A stretch of DNA of 64,000 nucleotides from Campylobacter gastrosuis (GTDB lineage Bacteria; Campylobacterota; Campylobacteria; Campylobacterales; Campylobacteraceae): positions 209,364-273,363 of the forward strand of contig NZ_JANURM010000001.1 in assembly GCF_030249845.1 (NCBI RefSeq). Reading direction: 5' to 3'. Below the pieces are notes generated by a model, which had not been told where the DNA came from, did not search any database, and saw only the letters and a program-made list of their open reading frames with translations. This document shows, piece after piece, positions 55,685 to 64,000 of the stretch. The position numbers were made by a program, and so were the translations under genes. Numbering within the stretch: position 1 is the stretch's first letter; the number at the start of each line of letters is the position of its first letter.

Positions 55685-58119
55685 CTTTTATCCTTTAAAT
55701 ATGTGCTAATTATTAATCTTGGCATTAAAACAAGGGCTGATAAAAGCATAAGTCCCATAACAAGGTCGGTTAAAAGCCCAAAGTAAATGGTCGGGATAAA
55801 GTTGCTAGTCATCATCACGCTAAATCCAAGCACAATGCCAAAGGACGTGTAATACATAGCATAGCCGATACTTGCGTGGCTGTTTTGTATGCTTTTTATG
55901 ACGCCATTTGTGCGTCTTTCTTGCAAAAATCGGTGCGTGTAGTGGATAATATCATCAACCCCAATGCCAAGGCTAATGGCTGCAATGGTAATACTCATCA
56001 CATCAAGCGGTATGCCAAAAACACCCATAATGCCAAAAATCACGCAAAGTGGGACAAGGTTTGTCATAATTGCGATTGTTGCGATTTTTAAATCCCTAAA
56101 AATCAGGCAAAATAGCACAAAAAGCACCAAAACGCTAACGCCAAAGGTCTTAACCTGCGAGCTTACTAAATTTTGTAAAACATTATTATAAAGCACCATC
56201 ATACCGGCGATTTGTATCTCTACGCCGTCATTTTGCGTTAAATTTTCAAGTCCGCTTTTTAGCTCTTTTAGAAATTTATCCCTACGCAAACGCTCATCGC
56301 TATCAACGACACGAAGCGAAAATCTAAGCTCATCATCGCTAACCATAACATAAGGGCTAAGCAAAATTTCTTTGTAATTTTCTGGTAGTTTCTCATACAT
56401 AGCAGCTAGTAAAAAATCATCAACAACGCCGTTATTTAGCTCTTTTATGACCTTTATTAGAGTTGCTAGCGAGCTTACTTGACCTACGAAATTTTGCCCT
56501 GTTAGATAGTCGTGAATTTTCTCTGCTACACGCGTGTGATAGCTGTTAAACCAGTATTTGCTGTCGTTTTTATCGGCGTTAAACTCATCTTCAAACTCAT
56601 CGCTAATTTCATCATTTTTCTCATCGGTTTTTTTAAATTTCACGATTATGTCAAGCGGGATTGTGCCACCAAGTTTATTATCAATAACCTCCATACCACG
56701 CCTAATTTCGGTATCTTTTTTAAAATATCCAATGAAGCTATTTTCAATTTTAATCTCCAAAATGCCGTAAATTCCAAATAAAACTAGAACAAACGAGGCG
56801 GTATAAATTAGCCTTTTGTCGTTTATGGCAAAATTTGCGCATTTTTTTGTAAAGCTAAATTTATCCTCAAAAGTGCGTTTTGGTGGGAGTTTTTTAAGCA
56901 GACAAACCACGCTTGAAAAGATGACAAACGCCAAAATAAGCGACACGCCAATGCCAGCACTCATCATCAGTCCAAGCATTGAAACTGGCTTAATATCGGC
57001 ACTCATTAGCGAAATAAAGCCAATAATAGTCGTAAAAATCGCCCAAAAAGATGGACTCGCCTTATCAAGAAGCGTTAGATAAACGAGCTGTCGCTGCGAA
57101 AAATGCGGATATTTTATAAAAAATTCTCGGTAGCTAACGATTAAATGAATGACAACAGATATGCTAATAATTAGCACCAAAGAGATGAAATTTGATGAAA
57201 TAACCGTGATCTCCCAGCCAAAAAAGCCAAAAAGCCCCATTGAAAAAAACACGCTTAAAACACAGATAAAAATCGGCAGCAAAATCCAGCGAACCTGCCT
57301 AAAAAATAGCCACAAACTAAGTGCTAAAAGCAGAGCCACGCTCACGCCATAAGTGCTAATGTCGCTTTTTACAAAGCCGACCATATCATCAGCGATCATC
57401 ATCGCACCGCCCAAAAATAGGGCGTTTTCTTCGCTGTTAAACTTAGCAAGCGTGGCTTTTATAGCGTCTAAATTTTTATGCTCTTTAAGCCTAAGAGCGT
57501 CCCTGTAAGCCTTAAATTCGCTCTTTATTTCTTCAAGTTTTTTTACTGCTGTGGCGTTATTTTCAAGCGTTAAAAGGTGGTTTCTTTCATCTAAGAGCTG
57601 GTTAAAACGCTCATCAGTCTTTAAATTTAACACGATTGCGGTTGTTTTTAAATCTTTGCTGATTAAATTTTGGCTGTAAATCGGACTATTTTTTAGCTCA
57701 TCTCGTGCTAAATTTTTATCAATATCAGCGTCTTTTAAGGTCGGCGTGTGATCAAGAATGGCTGAAATTCCGCCCTTTACACTCTTTAAAAGTGGGACGT
57801 TTAGGATAGAAATTACGTTATTTACAAGCTCGTTTTTGCCAAGCTCGCTGCTTAAATCATCTATGAATTTTAGGCTCTCATCGCTTAAAATATCGCCCTT
57901 TGGCGTGTAGGCTACGACTAAGAAATTTGGCGATTTGTAACGCTGTGAAATTTCGCGCCAAGTGGCTAAATCCTTGTCGTTTTCAATTAAAAGCGTTTCG
58001 CTAGAAGCGTCTATTTCAAGTCTAGTCGCCCAGTAGCCAAAAAATAGGCTTAAAAAAAGCAGGGCAGTTAGGATAAATTTTGGGTAGGCGACTAAAAATT
58101 TAAATATCTTTTTAAGCAA
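55681..58119 (-). CDS. RND/MMPL exporter (HAE3 family, Cj1373-like)
   Basis: 812 residues, RND fold: an N-terminal helix, periplasmic loop (about 35-235), five helices, a second loop and five more helices. The sequences DGLSLGIGVDDIIHYTHRF-type (here AISLGIGVDDIIHYTHRF) and a matching first-half SISVVIHLIVSYREF are visible. HAE3 proteins export lipids or hopanoids. TTG start directly after the mlaC stop. The operon order mlaA-mlaC-RND parallels C. jejuni Cj1371-Cj1373. Confidence 0.87.
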   Translation of the reverse strand: MLKKIFKFLVAYPKFILTALLFLSLFFGYWATRLEIDASSETLLIENDKDLATWREISQRYKSPNFLVVAYTPKGDILSDESLKFIDDLSSELGKNELVNNVISILNVPLLKSVKGGISAILDHTPTLKDADIDKNLARDELKNSPIYSQNLISKDLKTTAIVLNLKTDERFNQLLDERNHLLTLENNATAVKKLEEIKSEFKAYRDALRLKEHKNLDAIKATLAKFNSEENALFLGGAMMIADDMVGFVKSDISTYGVSVALLLALSLWLFFRQVRWILLPIFICVLSVFFSMGLFGFFGWEITVISSNFISLVLIISISVVIHLIVSYREFFIKYPHFSQRQLVYLTLLDKASPSFWAIFTTIIGFISLMSADIKPVSMLGLMMSAGIGVSLILAFVIFSSVVCLLKKLPPKRTFEDKFSFTKKCANFAINDKRLIYTASFVLVLFGIYGILEIKIENSFIGYFKKDTEIRRGMEVIDNKLGGTIPLDIIVKFKKTDEKNDEISDEFEDEFNADKNDSKYWFNSYHTRVAEKIHDYLTGQNFVGQVSSLATLIKVIKELNNGVVDDFLLAAMYEKLPENYKEILLSPYVMVSDDELRFSLRVVDSDERLRRDKFLKELKSGLENLTQNDGVEIQIAGMMVLYNNVLQNLVSSQVKTFGVSVLVLFVLFCLIFRDLKIATIAIMTNLVPLCVIFGIMGVFGIPLDVMSITIAAISLGIGVDDIIHYTHRFLQERRTNGVIKSIQNSHASIGYAMYYTSFGIVLGFSVMMTSNFIPTIYFGLLTDLVMGLMLLSALVLMPRLIISTYLKDKR

Positions 58120-58120
58120 G

Positions 58121-58687
58121 TTAATTTTTCTCGTTTAGTTTTGCCATAAGTGTTGCAAAGTCCGCATTTTCAAGCATATCAGCAAACTGACTTCTATACG
58201 TTTGAATAATGCTAACGCCGATGATATCAATATCATAAATTAGCCAACCACGCTCTTTTGCATCATAAAATTTATAGACAAAATCGTAGGTTTTATCGCC
58301 ACTAACTAGCTCTCCGCTTAAAAAATAGCGATTTTTTTGTGGCTCGGTGGCGTTTTTGATGATGATTTTTTCGCCAGAGTAGCTTTTGATTTTATCAATG
58401 TAAGAATTTTTAAGTCTTATCTCAAACGCCTTGCTAAACTGCTCTTGCTCGCTTTGGCTTAGGTTGTTAAAGCGTTTTGCTAGGCTGATTTTTGCCATTT
58501 GTTTGTAGTCAAAAAGTGGGTCAAAAATCGCAAAAAGGCGGTTTAATTTTGCATTTTCATCTAAATTTTTGTCATCTAAAAGCGTTAAGGCCTCGTTTGT
58601 CTTGCTCTCTACAACGCCCTTTATTTCGTCTTTGTTAATGCCAAAAGCAAACGAAAATAGCATTAAAATCGCTAAAAAAATTCTCAT
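58121..58687 (-). CDS. mlaC: MlaC/Ttg2D-family periplasmic phospholipid-binding protein
   Basis: 188 residues with an N-terminal signal peptide (LMLFSFAFG). Family features are FDPLFDYKQMAKISLAKRF, LSQSEQEQFSKAFEIRLKNSYIDKI and YDIDIIGVSIIQTYRSQF. It carries phospholipids between membranes. It lies between mlaA (three bases) and the RND gene (two bases). Confidence 0.9.
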   Translation of the reverse strand: MRIFLAILMLFSFAFGINKDEIKGVVESKTNEALTLLDDKNLDENAKLNRLFAIFDPLFDYKQMAKISLAKRFNNLSQSEQEQFSKAFEIRLKNSYIDKIKSYSGEKIIIKNATEPQKNRYFLSGELVSGDKTYDFVYKFYDAKERGWLIYDIDIIGVSIIQTYRSQFADMLENADFATLMAKLNEKN

Positions 58688-58689
58688 TA

Positions 58690-59394
58690 CTACTCCTTAA
58701 TAAGTCGCTCACGCCTTTGTTCGTAGGCGTCACGTAAAAATGGATACAAATCAACAGCGTCTTTTTTTAAATTTTTATACATATCTGGATTAAGCGAGAG
58801 TTTATTGCCCTCTTCGTAGCTTTTTAGGGCTAGTTCGGCTGATGTTGGATCAACGTAACTTAGCGGTTTTGCAAAGTAATCTCCGCTCATACCGACAAGA
58901 TCCCTTAAATTTGAAGGTCCAAAAAATGGTAAAACTATGTGAAATCCGCTCCCAACGCCCCAATATCCAAGCGTCTGCCCCAAATCTTCATCGTGGCGTG
59001 GTATGTTGTAATATTTTGTTGCAACGTCGCTAATGCCTGCAAATCCGACAATTGTATTTGCAATAAAACGAAGCGTCTCATCGCCAGCGGCTCTAAATTT
59101 TAGCTGTAAAAGGTTGTTAATTAGCCTAACTGGGTATAAAAGATTATCAAAAAAATTGCCAACGGCACTTCTGCCCTCTTCTGGCATAACGTATCTATAA
59201 CCACTCACAACGGGGTCTAGGACATTTTTAAACATAAAATCGTTAAAACTTGTCATCGCTCTATTGTAGCCACTAAGTGGGTCAAAAACCTCGCTCGTGC
59301 TTTTAAACTCGCTCTCAAATTCATCACTCTCATCGGCTGTTTGCGTGGCAAAAGTGAGTGAAAATGCAAGCAGTAAAACGGATAAAAATTTCAT
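58690..59394 (-). CDS. mlaA: MlaA/VacJ-family outer-membrane lipid-asymmetry protein
   Basis: 234 residues. Family core DPLSGYNRAMTSFNDFMFKNVLDPV, VGNFFDNLLYPVRLINNLLQ, DLGQTLGYWGVGSGFHIVLPFFGPSNLRD. The signal peptide LLLAFSLTFATQ lacks a lipobox Cys, so unlike E. coli MlaA it would not be lipidated. First gene of the mlaA-mlaC-RND-metQ operon. The upstream gap is shared with modE. Confidence 0.9.
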   Translation of the reverse strand: MKFLSVLLLAFSLTFATQTADESDEFESEFKSTSEVFDPLSGYNRAMTSFNDFMFKNVLDPVVSGYRYVMPEEGRSAVGNFFDNLLYPVRLINNLLQLKFRAAGDETLRFIANTIVGFAGISDVATKYYNIPRHDEDLGQTLGYWGVGSGFHIVLPFFGPSNLRDLVGMSGDYFAKPLSYVDPTSAELALKSYEEGNKLSLNPDMYKNLKKDAVDLYPFLRDAYEQRRERLIKE

Positions 59395-59471
59395 CTAGTC
59401 CTCATAAAATAAAAGCCTGATTTTATCTTTTTTAAACTTAAAAAATTTAAAATTTTAAGGATTTTTATATA

Positions 59472-59477
59472 TATAAT
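59472..59477 (+). promoter_or_regulatory. -10 box of the mod operon
   Basis: TATAAT inside TATATATATAATTTATTATAC, 55 bases before the modE ATG. A second TTATAC lies 59481-59486. The AT-rich palindromic character could also hold a ModE operator, but I see no clear site. Confidence 0.5.
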
Positions 59478-59531
59478 TTATTATACTTTACAAAATTATT
59501 TTTAAACACGATGCGATTTTAAGGGGAGAAA

Positions 59532-60317
59532 ATGAAGGCTGATGTAAATTTAGAGCTATTTTTAGGGAGTGGCGTAATGGTGCTAAAAAAGCACATTGAG
59601 CTTTTAAAGGCGGTTGATGAGACAAAAAGCATTACAAAAGCGGCACAGGCTGTTGGGATTTCGTATAAAAATGCGTGGGATAGCCTTGATATTTTAAACA
59701 ACAAGAGCGACCTACCACTCATTTCAAGGGCTAGTGGCAATAAAAAAAATAGTGGCTCAGAACTAACTCAATACGGCAAAAAAATGATAGAAATTTATGA
59801 GAATTTACTGCAAAATCAGCGTGAATTTTTAAACAAAATGTGCGTGGATTTAGAAATTTCAACAGATCAAATTGTAAATTTTTCACGACTCGGACTTAAT
59901 TTAAGTGCTAGAAACCAGCTAAACTGCGAGATTGTAGCCATTAAATCGGGTGCTGTTAGCTCAACAATTAGTGCAAAATTAAACAACGGCAAAATTTTAA
60001 ACGCAACAATCACACTTGAAAGCGAAAAATCGCTAAATTTAGCCGTTGGCAAAAGGGTTGTTTTTATCTTTAAAGCCCCTGCTGTAATGCTCTCAAATTT
60101 TAGCGATGAGCTAAAAATCAGCGAAGAAAACGAGCTTTCTTGCGAGGTCATCTCGGTAAAAGTAGGTGCTGTAAATGCCGAGGTCGTGCTATCTTTAAAC
60201 GAAAATCAAACGATAAGTTCAATCATCACAAAAGAGAGCGTGATGAGCCTAAAAATCGGTGTTGGTGATAGATTAAAAGCGATAGTAAAATCATCTGATA
60301 TCATTATAGGAGTTTAA
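59532..60317 (+). CDS. modE: ModE-type molybdate-responsive regulator
   Basis: 261 residues. N-terminal winged helix (about 15-110) with LLKAVDETKSITKAAQAVGISYKNAWDSLDILN, then two tandem MOP/TOBE domains starting LNLSARNQLNCEIVAIKSGAVSS (about 118-185) and ENELSCEVISVKVGAVNAEV (about 195-261). It binds molybdate and controls the mod genes that follow it immediately. SD AAGGGGAG. Confidence 0.92.
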   Translation: MKADVNLELFLGSGVMVLKKHIELLKAVDETKSITKAAQAVGISYKNAWDSLDILNNKSDLPLISRASGNKKNSGSELTQYGKKMIEIYENLLQNQREFLNKMCVDLEISTDQIVNFSRLGLNLSARNQLNCEIVAIKSGAVSSTISAKLNNGKILNATITLESEKSLNLAVGKRVVFIFKAPAVMLSNFSDELKISEENELSCEVISVKVGAVNAEVVLSLNENQTISSIITKESVMSLKIGVGDRLKAIVKSSDIIIGV

Positions 60318-61061
60318 ATGAAAAAGGCGTTTTTTGCACTAGCAGTTAGTGCGGTTTTGGCTTTTGGTGGCGATGTTGTCGTATTTGCAGCGGCAAACAC
60401 GACTTATGCATTTTCTAAATTGATTAAAAAATTTAATCAAACAAATCCGGATACAAAAATCAGCCTAAGTCTTGGTGCTAGCGGTGGGCTTACCACGCAA
60501 ATTCAAAACGGCGCACCAGCAGATATTTTTATGGCAGCTGATATGGGTTTTACACAAAAGGTCTATGATGCTGGATTTGCAGTGACTAGCCCAGTTATTT
60601 ACGCACAGGGCGCACTTGCGATTTTTAGCATTAGGGACGTTAGGCTTGATGAGAATTTAAGCGAACTTGTGGGCTTAAAGTCAATCTCAATTGCAAATCC
60701 AACAACAGCACCTTATGGCAAGGCAAGCATTGAGGCGTTAAAAAATGCAAATTTATTTGAAAAAGTAGAAAAAAACATAGTCTATACACAAAAAATTTCA
60801 GAGACACTCTCACAAGCTCTAAGTGCTGCTGATGTCGGTTTTATCGCTGGTAGTGCGTTGTTTGATGAGAAAATGGCAAAGTATAAATTGGGCAAAAATT
60901 ACGTTTTTGTAAATCCAGCGCTTTACACGCCAATTGACCAAGGTATCGTGCTTTTAAAAAGAGCAGAAAATAACGCTGAGGCAAGGGCGTTTTACGATTT
61001 TATTTTAAGCGATAACGCAAAGGCGATTTTTAGAGAATTTGGATACAACACACCAAAATGA
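60318..61061 (+). CDS. modA: Molybdate-binding periplasmic protein ModA
   Basis: 247 residues: signal peptide (LAVSAVLAFG), then AAANTTYAFSKLIKKFNQTNP, LGASGGLTTQIQNGAPADIFMAADM, NPTTAPYGKASIEAL and FIAGSAL. Ser, Gly-Gly and Tyr regions typical of the oxyanion pocket are present. Directly after modE and four bases overlapping with the TOBE gene. Confidence 0.93.
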   Translation: MKKAFFALAVSAVLAFGGDVVVFAAANTTYAFSKLIKKFNQTNPDTKISLSLGASGGLTTQIQNGAPADIFMAADMGFTQKVYDAGFAVTSPVIYAQGALAIFSIRDVRLDENLSELVGLKSISIANPTTAPYGKASIEALKNANLFEKVEKNIVYTQKISETLSQALSAADVGFIAGSALFDEKMAKYKLGKNYVFVNPALYTPIDQGIVLLKRAENNAEARAFYDFILSDNAKAIFREFGYNTPK

Positions 61062-61444
61062 TAAGGGCAAAAGTCAGCGAAATTTCAAGCTCAAACTACG
61101 TAAGCCACGTGCGTTTTAGGCTTGACGAGATTAGTTTTTCAATGCTTAGTCTTGAAAATTTAAGCCTAAATGTCGGCGATGAGGTGATTTTAGGCTTTAA
61201 AAGCTCAGATGTTAGCATCGCTACTTCTAAACTAGCCGATTTTTCGGTGCAAAACGCATTAGAGTGCAAGATAAAAGCCCTAAAAATGGGTAAAATTTTA
61301 ACGACGATTTTGCTAGATTTTAGGGGTTTTGAGTTTGAGAGTTTAATCTCAACAAGCTCGGCAAAAGCTCTAAATTTAGCACCAAACCAGCAGGTTTTTG
61401 CCTACATTAAATCCACTTCAATTTTTATAAGTGAAATTTTATGA
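61058..61444 (+). CDS. Stand-alone di-TOBE (molbindin) protein (Cj0302-like)
   Basis: 128 residues with two MOP/TOBE halves: one starting KVSEISSSNYVSHVRFRL with NVGDEVILGFKSSDV, and one starting NALECKIKALKMGKILTTILL with APNQQVFAYIKSTS. No HTH. A cytoplasmic molybdate-binding or storage protein. It overlaps modA and modC by four bases each. In C. jejuni a similar gene sits in the mod operon together with modB. Confidence 0.85.
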   Translation: MIRAKVSEISSSNYVSHVRFRLDEISFSMLSLENLSLNVGDEVILGFKSSDVSIATSKLADFSVQNALECKIKALKMGKILTTILLDFRGFEFESLISTSSAKALNLAPNQQVFAYIKSTSIFISEIL

Positions 61445-62292
61445 TTGAGGTTTGCGTGAAAAAAGAGCTAAATGGCTCGGCTGGTAGGTTTTTGCTTGAC
61501 GTTGATTTTAGGATAAATCGTGGCGATTTTGTCTGTATTTACGGCAAAAGTGGCAGCGGTAAAACCACGATTTTACGGCTACTTGCTGGGTTTGAAAGGG
61601 CTAGTAGCGGATTTATAAAAGTCGGCGATAAATTTTTTTGTAACGAGAAATTTTCACTTGCCCCACAAAGGCGAAATATTGGATTTTTGTTTCAAGATTA
61701 TGCCCTTTTTGATAATATGAACGTGTTAAAAAACCTGCTTTTTGCCAAAAATGATAGCCGTTTGGCAGATAAATTTCTTGACATTATGGATTTAAATGCA
61801 CTTAAAAATGCCAAAATTTCTGAGCTTTCAGGCGGTCAAAAACAGCGTGTGGCACTAGCTAGGGCTTTGATGAGAAGCCCTGAAATTCTGCTTCTTGATG
61901 AGCCGTTAAGTGCGGTTGATCTTAGTATGAGAGAGCGTTTGCAAGATTATTTACTTAAAATTCACACCGAGCTAAAAATCACGACAATCATCGTAAGCCA
62001 CGATATTAGCGAGATTTATAAGTTAGCTTCGCTTGTTTTTGTGCTAAATGAGGGCAAAATTTCTGATATTGCCACGCCAAAGGAGCTGTTTTTAAAACAG
62101 CGTGGCTCGCAAAAACTGGCATTTAACGCCAAAATTTTAGAATTAACGCAAGATGATGGCGTTTTTATCGCTCTTGTTTTGGTATCAAATCAGCTTTGCA
62201 AGGTCGTTTTAAGTAGCATTGAAGCTAGAAATTTCAAGGTCGGCGACGAGGTCATTTTAAGCACTAAGGCGTTTGGGGTTAGTATTAGTTAA
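61441..62292 (+). CDS. modC: Molybdate ABC transporter ATPase ModC
   Basis: 283 residues. Walker A GKSGSGKTT (about 35-43), LSGGQKQRVALARALM, Walker B EILLLDEPLSAVD, His loop IVSHDISEIY. C-terminal TOBE half with KVGDEVILSTKAFGVSIS. It needs a permease; the only modB in view is at 51976 on the other strand. Last gene of the modE-A-TOBE-C unit. Confidence 0.92.
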   Translation: MIEVCVKKELNGSAGRFLLDVDFRINRGDFVCIYGKSGSGKTTILRLLAGFERASSGFIKVGDKFFCNEKFSLAPQRRNIGFLFQDYALFDNMNVLKNLLFAKNDSRLADKFLDIMDLNALKNAKISELSGGQKQRVALARALMRSPEILLLDEPLSAVDLSMRERLQDYLLKIHTELKITTIIVSHDISEIYKLASLVFVLNEGKISDIATPKELFLKQRGSQKLAFNAKILELTQDDGVFIALVLVSNQLCKVVLSSIEARNFKVGDEVILSTKAFGVSIS

Positions 62293-62311
62293 AAAATAAT
62301 TAAAATTTTTA

Positions 62312-62317
62312 TATAAT
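62312..62317 (+). promoter_or_regulatory. -10 box of the DUF2920 gene
   Basis: TATAAT after a T-run, 21 bases before ATG 62338, with SD AAAGGGG between. Confidence 0.65.
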
Positions 62318-62337
62318 TAGCAAACAAAGGGGCAAGA

Positions 62338-63582
62338 ATGTTAATTAATAGAGATTTTGAGATTTCATCGTGCGATGATTACGAGTTAAAAATCAGGCGA
62401 GATTCGCTTTTGAAATTTCGCATAACTCACGATGATACTAGGCAGATTAAGGCACTTTTATTTATCACGCCGGGGCTTGGCGGGGACGCTGATAGTAACT
62501 ACAAAGATAATCTAGCCGGTTTTGTCGCTTCAAACTACGATGTGGGCGTTGTTAGCGTTAATTATCACTGCATTGGCAATCGCCCGCAAGTTGGCGCTGG
62601 TATCGCTTTTGATGAGTTTGATTGTAAAATTTTAAAACAAAGGTGCGATGAGGTTGGCATTTGGCTTGATGAGCGAATTTTTAGTGCGTTAAACGACCCA
62701 GTAAATGCAAAAAATCTGCTCTTTTATCTTGATGAGGAGCTTAGCATTAAAAAGCGTCAAAATGCCCTAAATGACGACTTTTTGTTAAGAATTTCAATGT
62801 CGGTTTATCCAACAAACGGCGAGTATCAAAATTTTGGCGTAATGCAAGGACTTGACCTTTTAAACGCCCTGCTTTTTATCAGAAAAAATGTCAATTTTAG
62901 CCAAAATGGGGGGGGGTGCGGCGAAATTCCAGCCGTGCTTTTAGGTAGCTCTCACGGCGCTTATGTTTCGTATATGGCTGCTAAAATGGCTCCGTGGCTA
63001 GTTAGTGGTGTGATTGATAATAGTGCTTATGCGGTTTTGCCGTGGCAGAGCATTGGTTTTGGCAAGGAGATTGATTACATTAAGTATCCGTGTGCGGCGT
63101 TAAAGGGGAATTTTAATCACATTATGGGCTATTTTTTTGATAAAACCCACTGGACGCTAAATCCAAAATCGCCCCATTATTTTAGCGAATCGGCTGAGAA
63201 AATCAGGGATATTTACGAGCCAGAACACCTAAAAGAGATGGCAAAATATAATAAACCAATTTTTGTCAGCTATCACTGCAATAACGATTTTATCGCACCT
63301 TTTGAGCATAAGGTGGCACTTTTTAATGAGCTTAAAAATCTTGGCTATGACGCCACGCTTTACGCAATTACCGATGAAAATCAAGTTGATGGTAAATTCA
63401 TAAAAAAGCTAGAACACGGGATGGATATGTCTTTAAAAACATTAATTAAACGTGAATTAAACAAAATGCTTGATAAAATCAGCCAAAATACCCAAAATAA
63501 AAGGCAAATTAGCTATAAAAGTGCAGGTAAAATTTATAAATTTTATGAACAAAATGATAAAATTTTACTAGATTTAATCTAG
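62338..63582 (+). CDS. DUF2920 (617-family) alpha/beta-hydrolase-like protein, phase-variable, ON
   Basis: 414 residues. Nucleophile elbow LLGSSHGAY with Ser205, an early FITPGLGGD oxyanion-type segment, and a late [15 protein letters not shown] giving candidate Asp/Asn and His. C. jejuni has several such proteins (Cj0617, Cj0618, Cj1305, Cj1306, Cj1310, Cj1342) near flagellin modification genes, many with G tracts. A nine-G tract at 62908-62916 encodes Gly191-193, just before the nucleophile; one G more or less truncates before Ser205. Function unknown, probably surface glycan acyl chemistry. Confidence 0.85.
   Translation: MLINRDFEISSCDDYELKIRRDSLLKFRITHDDTRQIKALLFITPGLGGDADSNYKDNLAGFVASNYDVGVVSVNYHCIGNRPQVGAGIAFDEFDCKILKQRCDEVGIWLDERIFSALNDPVNAKNLLFYLDEELSIKKRQNALNDDFLLRISMSVYPTNGEYQNFGVMQGLDLLNALLFIRKNVNFSQNGGGCGEIPAVLLGSSHGAYVSYMAAKMAPWLVSGVIDNSAYAVLPWQSIGFGKEIDYIKYPCAALKGNFNHIMGYFFDKTHWTLNPKSPHYFSESAEKIRDIYEPEHLKEMAKYNKPIFVSYHCNNDFIAPFEHKVALFNELKNLGYDATLYAITDENQVDGKFIKKLEHGMDMSLKTLIKRELNKMLDKISQNTQNKRQISYKSAGKIYKFYEQNDKILLDLI
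62908..62916 (+). repeat. Poly-G contingency tract, 9 G, in-frame length (ON)
   Basis: Ten Gs would lead to TAG after about 13 codons and eight to TAG after about 11, so only the nine-G state gives a protein containing the active-site Ser. Confidence 0.92.
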
Positions 63583-64000
63583 CTTTTTTATCACTTTTGC
63601 TGGGACGCCACCAACGATTACGTTTGGTGCTACGTCGCTATTTACGACCGCTCCGGCTGCGATTATGGCGTTATCGCCGATTGTTACGCCGGGTAAAATT
63701 GTCGCATTTGCACCAATCCAAACGTTGTTACCAATTGTAACAGGCTTTGCGATTGCGGTGTGTTTTAGTCGTGAATTTGGCGAAGTTGGGTGGGTTACGC
63801 TTGTGATTATCACATTTGGTGCTATCATACAATCGTTACCAATCGTAACACTTGCGACGTCTAGGATCGTAACATTATAATTTGATAAAAAATTATCGCC
63901 AACGCTGATATTTAAGCCATAATCGCAGTAAAATGGCTGGGCTACGCTCGGATTTTTACCGACCTTGCCAAAAAGCTTTTTTAACGCCTTTTTATAAGCC
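63574..64000 (-). CDS. Maltose/galactoside O-acetyltransferase-like protein (N-terminus outside window)
   Basis: The frame is open from 63574 to the right edge, 142 codons visible, so the gene is edge-cut, not truncated. Left-handed beta-helix: [41 protein letters not shown] (catalytic His), [20 protein letters not shown] and [14 protein letters not shown]. This is the Maa/LacA/NodL pattern. It overlaps the DUF2920 gene end by nine bases convergently. Confidence 0.88.
   Translation of the reverse strand, partial: AYKKALKKLFGKVGKNPSVAQPFYCDYGLNISVGDNFLSNYNVTILDVASVTIGNDCMIAPNVIITSVTHPTSPNSRLKHTAIAKPVTIGNNVWIGANATILPGVTIGDNAIIAAGAVVNSDVAPNVIVGGVPAKVIKKLD

Noticed and set aside
63574-63828. A short 84-residue acetyltransferase as a complete or truncated gene
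   Set aside because: The frame continues open with good family sequence to base 64000, so the gene is only cut by the window edge.

Overview
The window comes from an epsilonproteobacterium (Campylobacterota), almost certainly a Campylobacter other than C. jejuni. Supporting signs are AT-rich DNA, poly-G contingency tracts of 9-10 bases inside surface-modification genes, a P19/FTR1 iron-uptake operon, the dnaG-TPR-rnhA-rnc-aroC order, pglE-pglF-pglG, a selenocysteine formate dehydrogenase, and gnTAnaaT-type -10 boxes without clear -35 boxes. No rRNA, insertion sequence, prophage or CRISPR array was seen. The only tRNA seen is selC.

Layout. 1-3703: the translation operon infB (cut by the left edge)-rbfA-rimP, running into formate-tetrahydrofolate ligase (fhs). 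3713-9450: a tightly overlapping seven-gene operon attached to it, resembling the C. jejuni Cj1295-Cj1308 flagellin-sugar modification region. It contains a DUF2172/DUF4910 aminopeptidase-like protein, an AAC(3)-family acyltransferase, an AMP-forming acyl ligase, an acyl carrier protein, a second AAC(3) paralogue, a small unknown protein and a SAM methyltransferase. Four poly-G tracts lie in it, and the first gene is one G out of frame. 9499-14646: UPF0114 protein, ABC-F ATPase, a CprRS/ArsRS-like two-component system, recR and a lipoprotein. 14863-18151: a remnant of mobA, leuC, terC and patB. 18148-25601: the iron operon (FTR1, P19, DUF2318 protein, two permeases, ATPase, thioredoxin). 25737-29463: formate dehydrogenase (FdhB, Sec-containing FdhA, small Tat protein). 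29695-34785: hisA-hisH with pglG-pglF-pglE. 34833-40689: PP-loop ATPase, dnaG, TPR protein, rnhA, rnc, aroC. 40686-51545: lipooligosaccharide glycosyltransferases on both strands around an O-antigen-ligase-type polymerase and a two-component system with a PepSY protein. 51542-52814: peroxiredoxin, a solitary modB and selC. 52899-59394: BON lipoprotein, a coiled-coil acetyltransferase with a poly-T promoter, and an Mla-type lipid transport operon ending in an orphan MetQ. 59532-62292: modE-modA-TOBE-modC without modB. 62338-64000: a phase-variable DUF2920 hydrolase and an edge-cut maltose-acetyltransferase-like gene.

Two themes tie the window together. One is variable surface chemistry: poly-G tracts in the modification operon and the DUF2920 gene, LOS transferases sharing a duplicated promoter, and a poly-T promoter. 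The other is molybdenum, selenium and formate: a Mo/Sec formate dehydrogenase, the tRNA for Sec, a molybdate importer split over two loci, a mobA remnant and fhs. Functions are assigned from motifs and recalled family knowledge. No database search was run.
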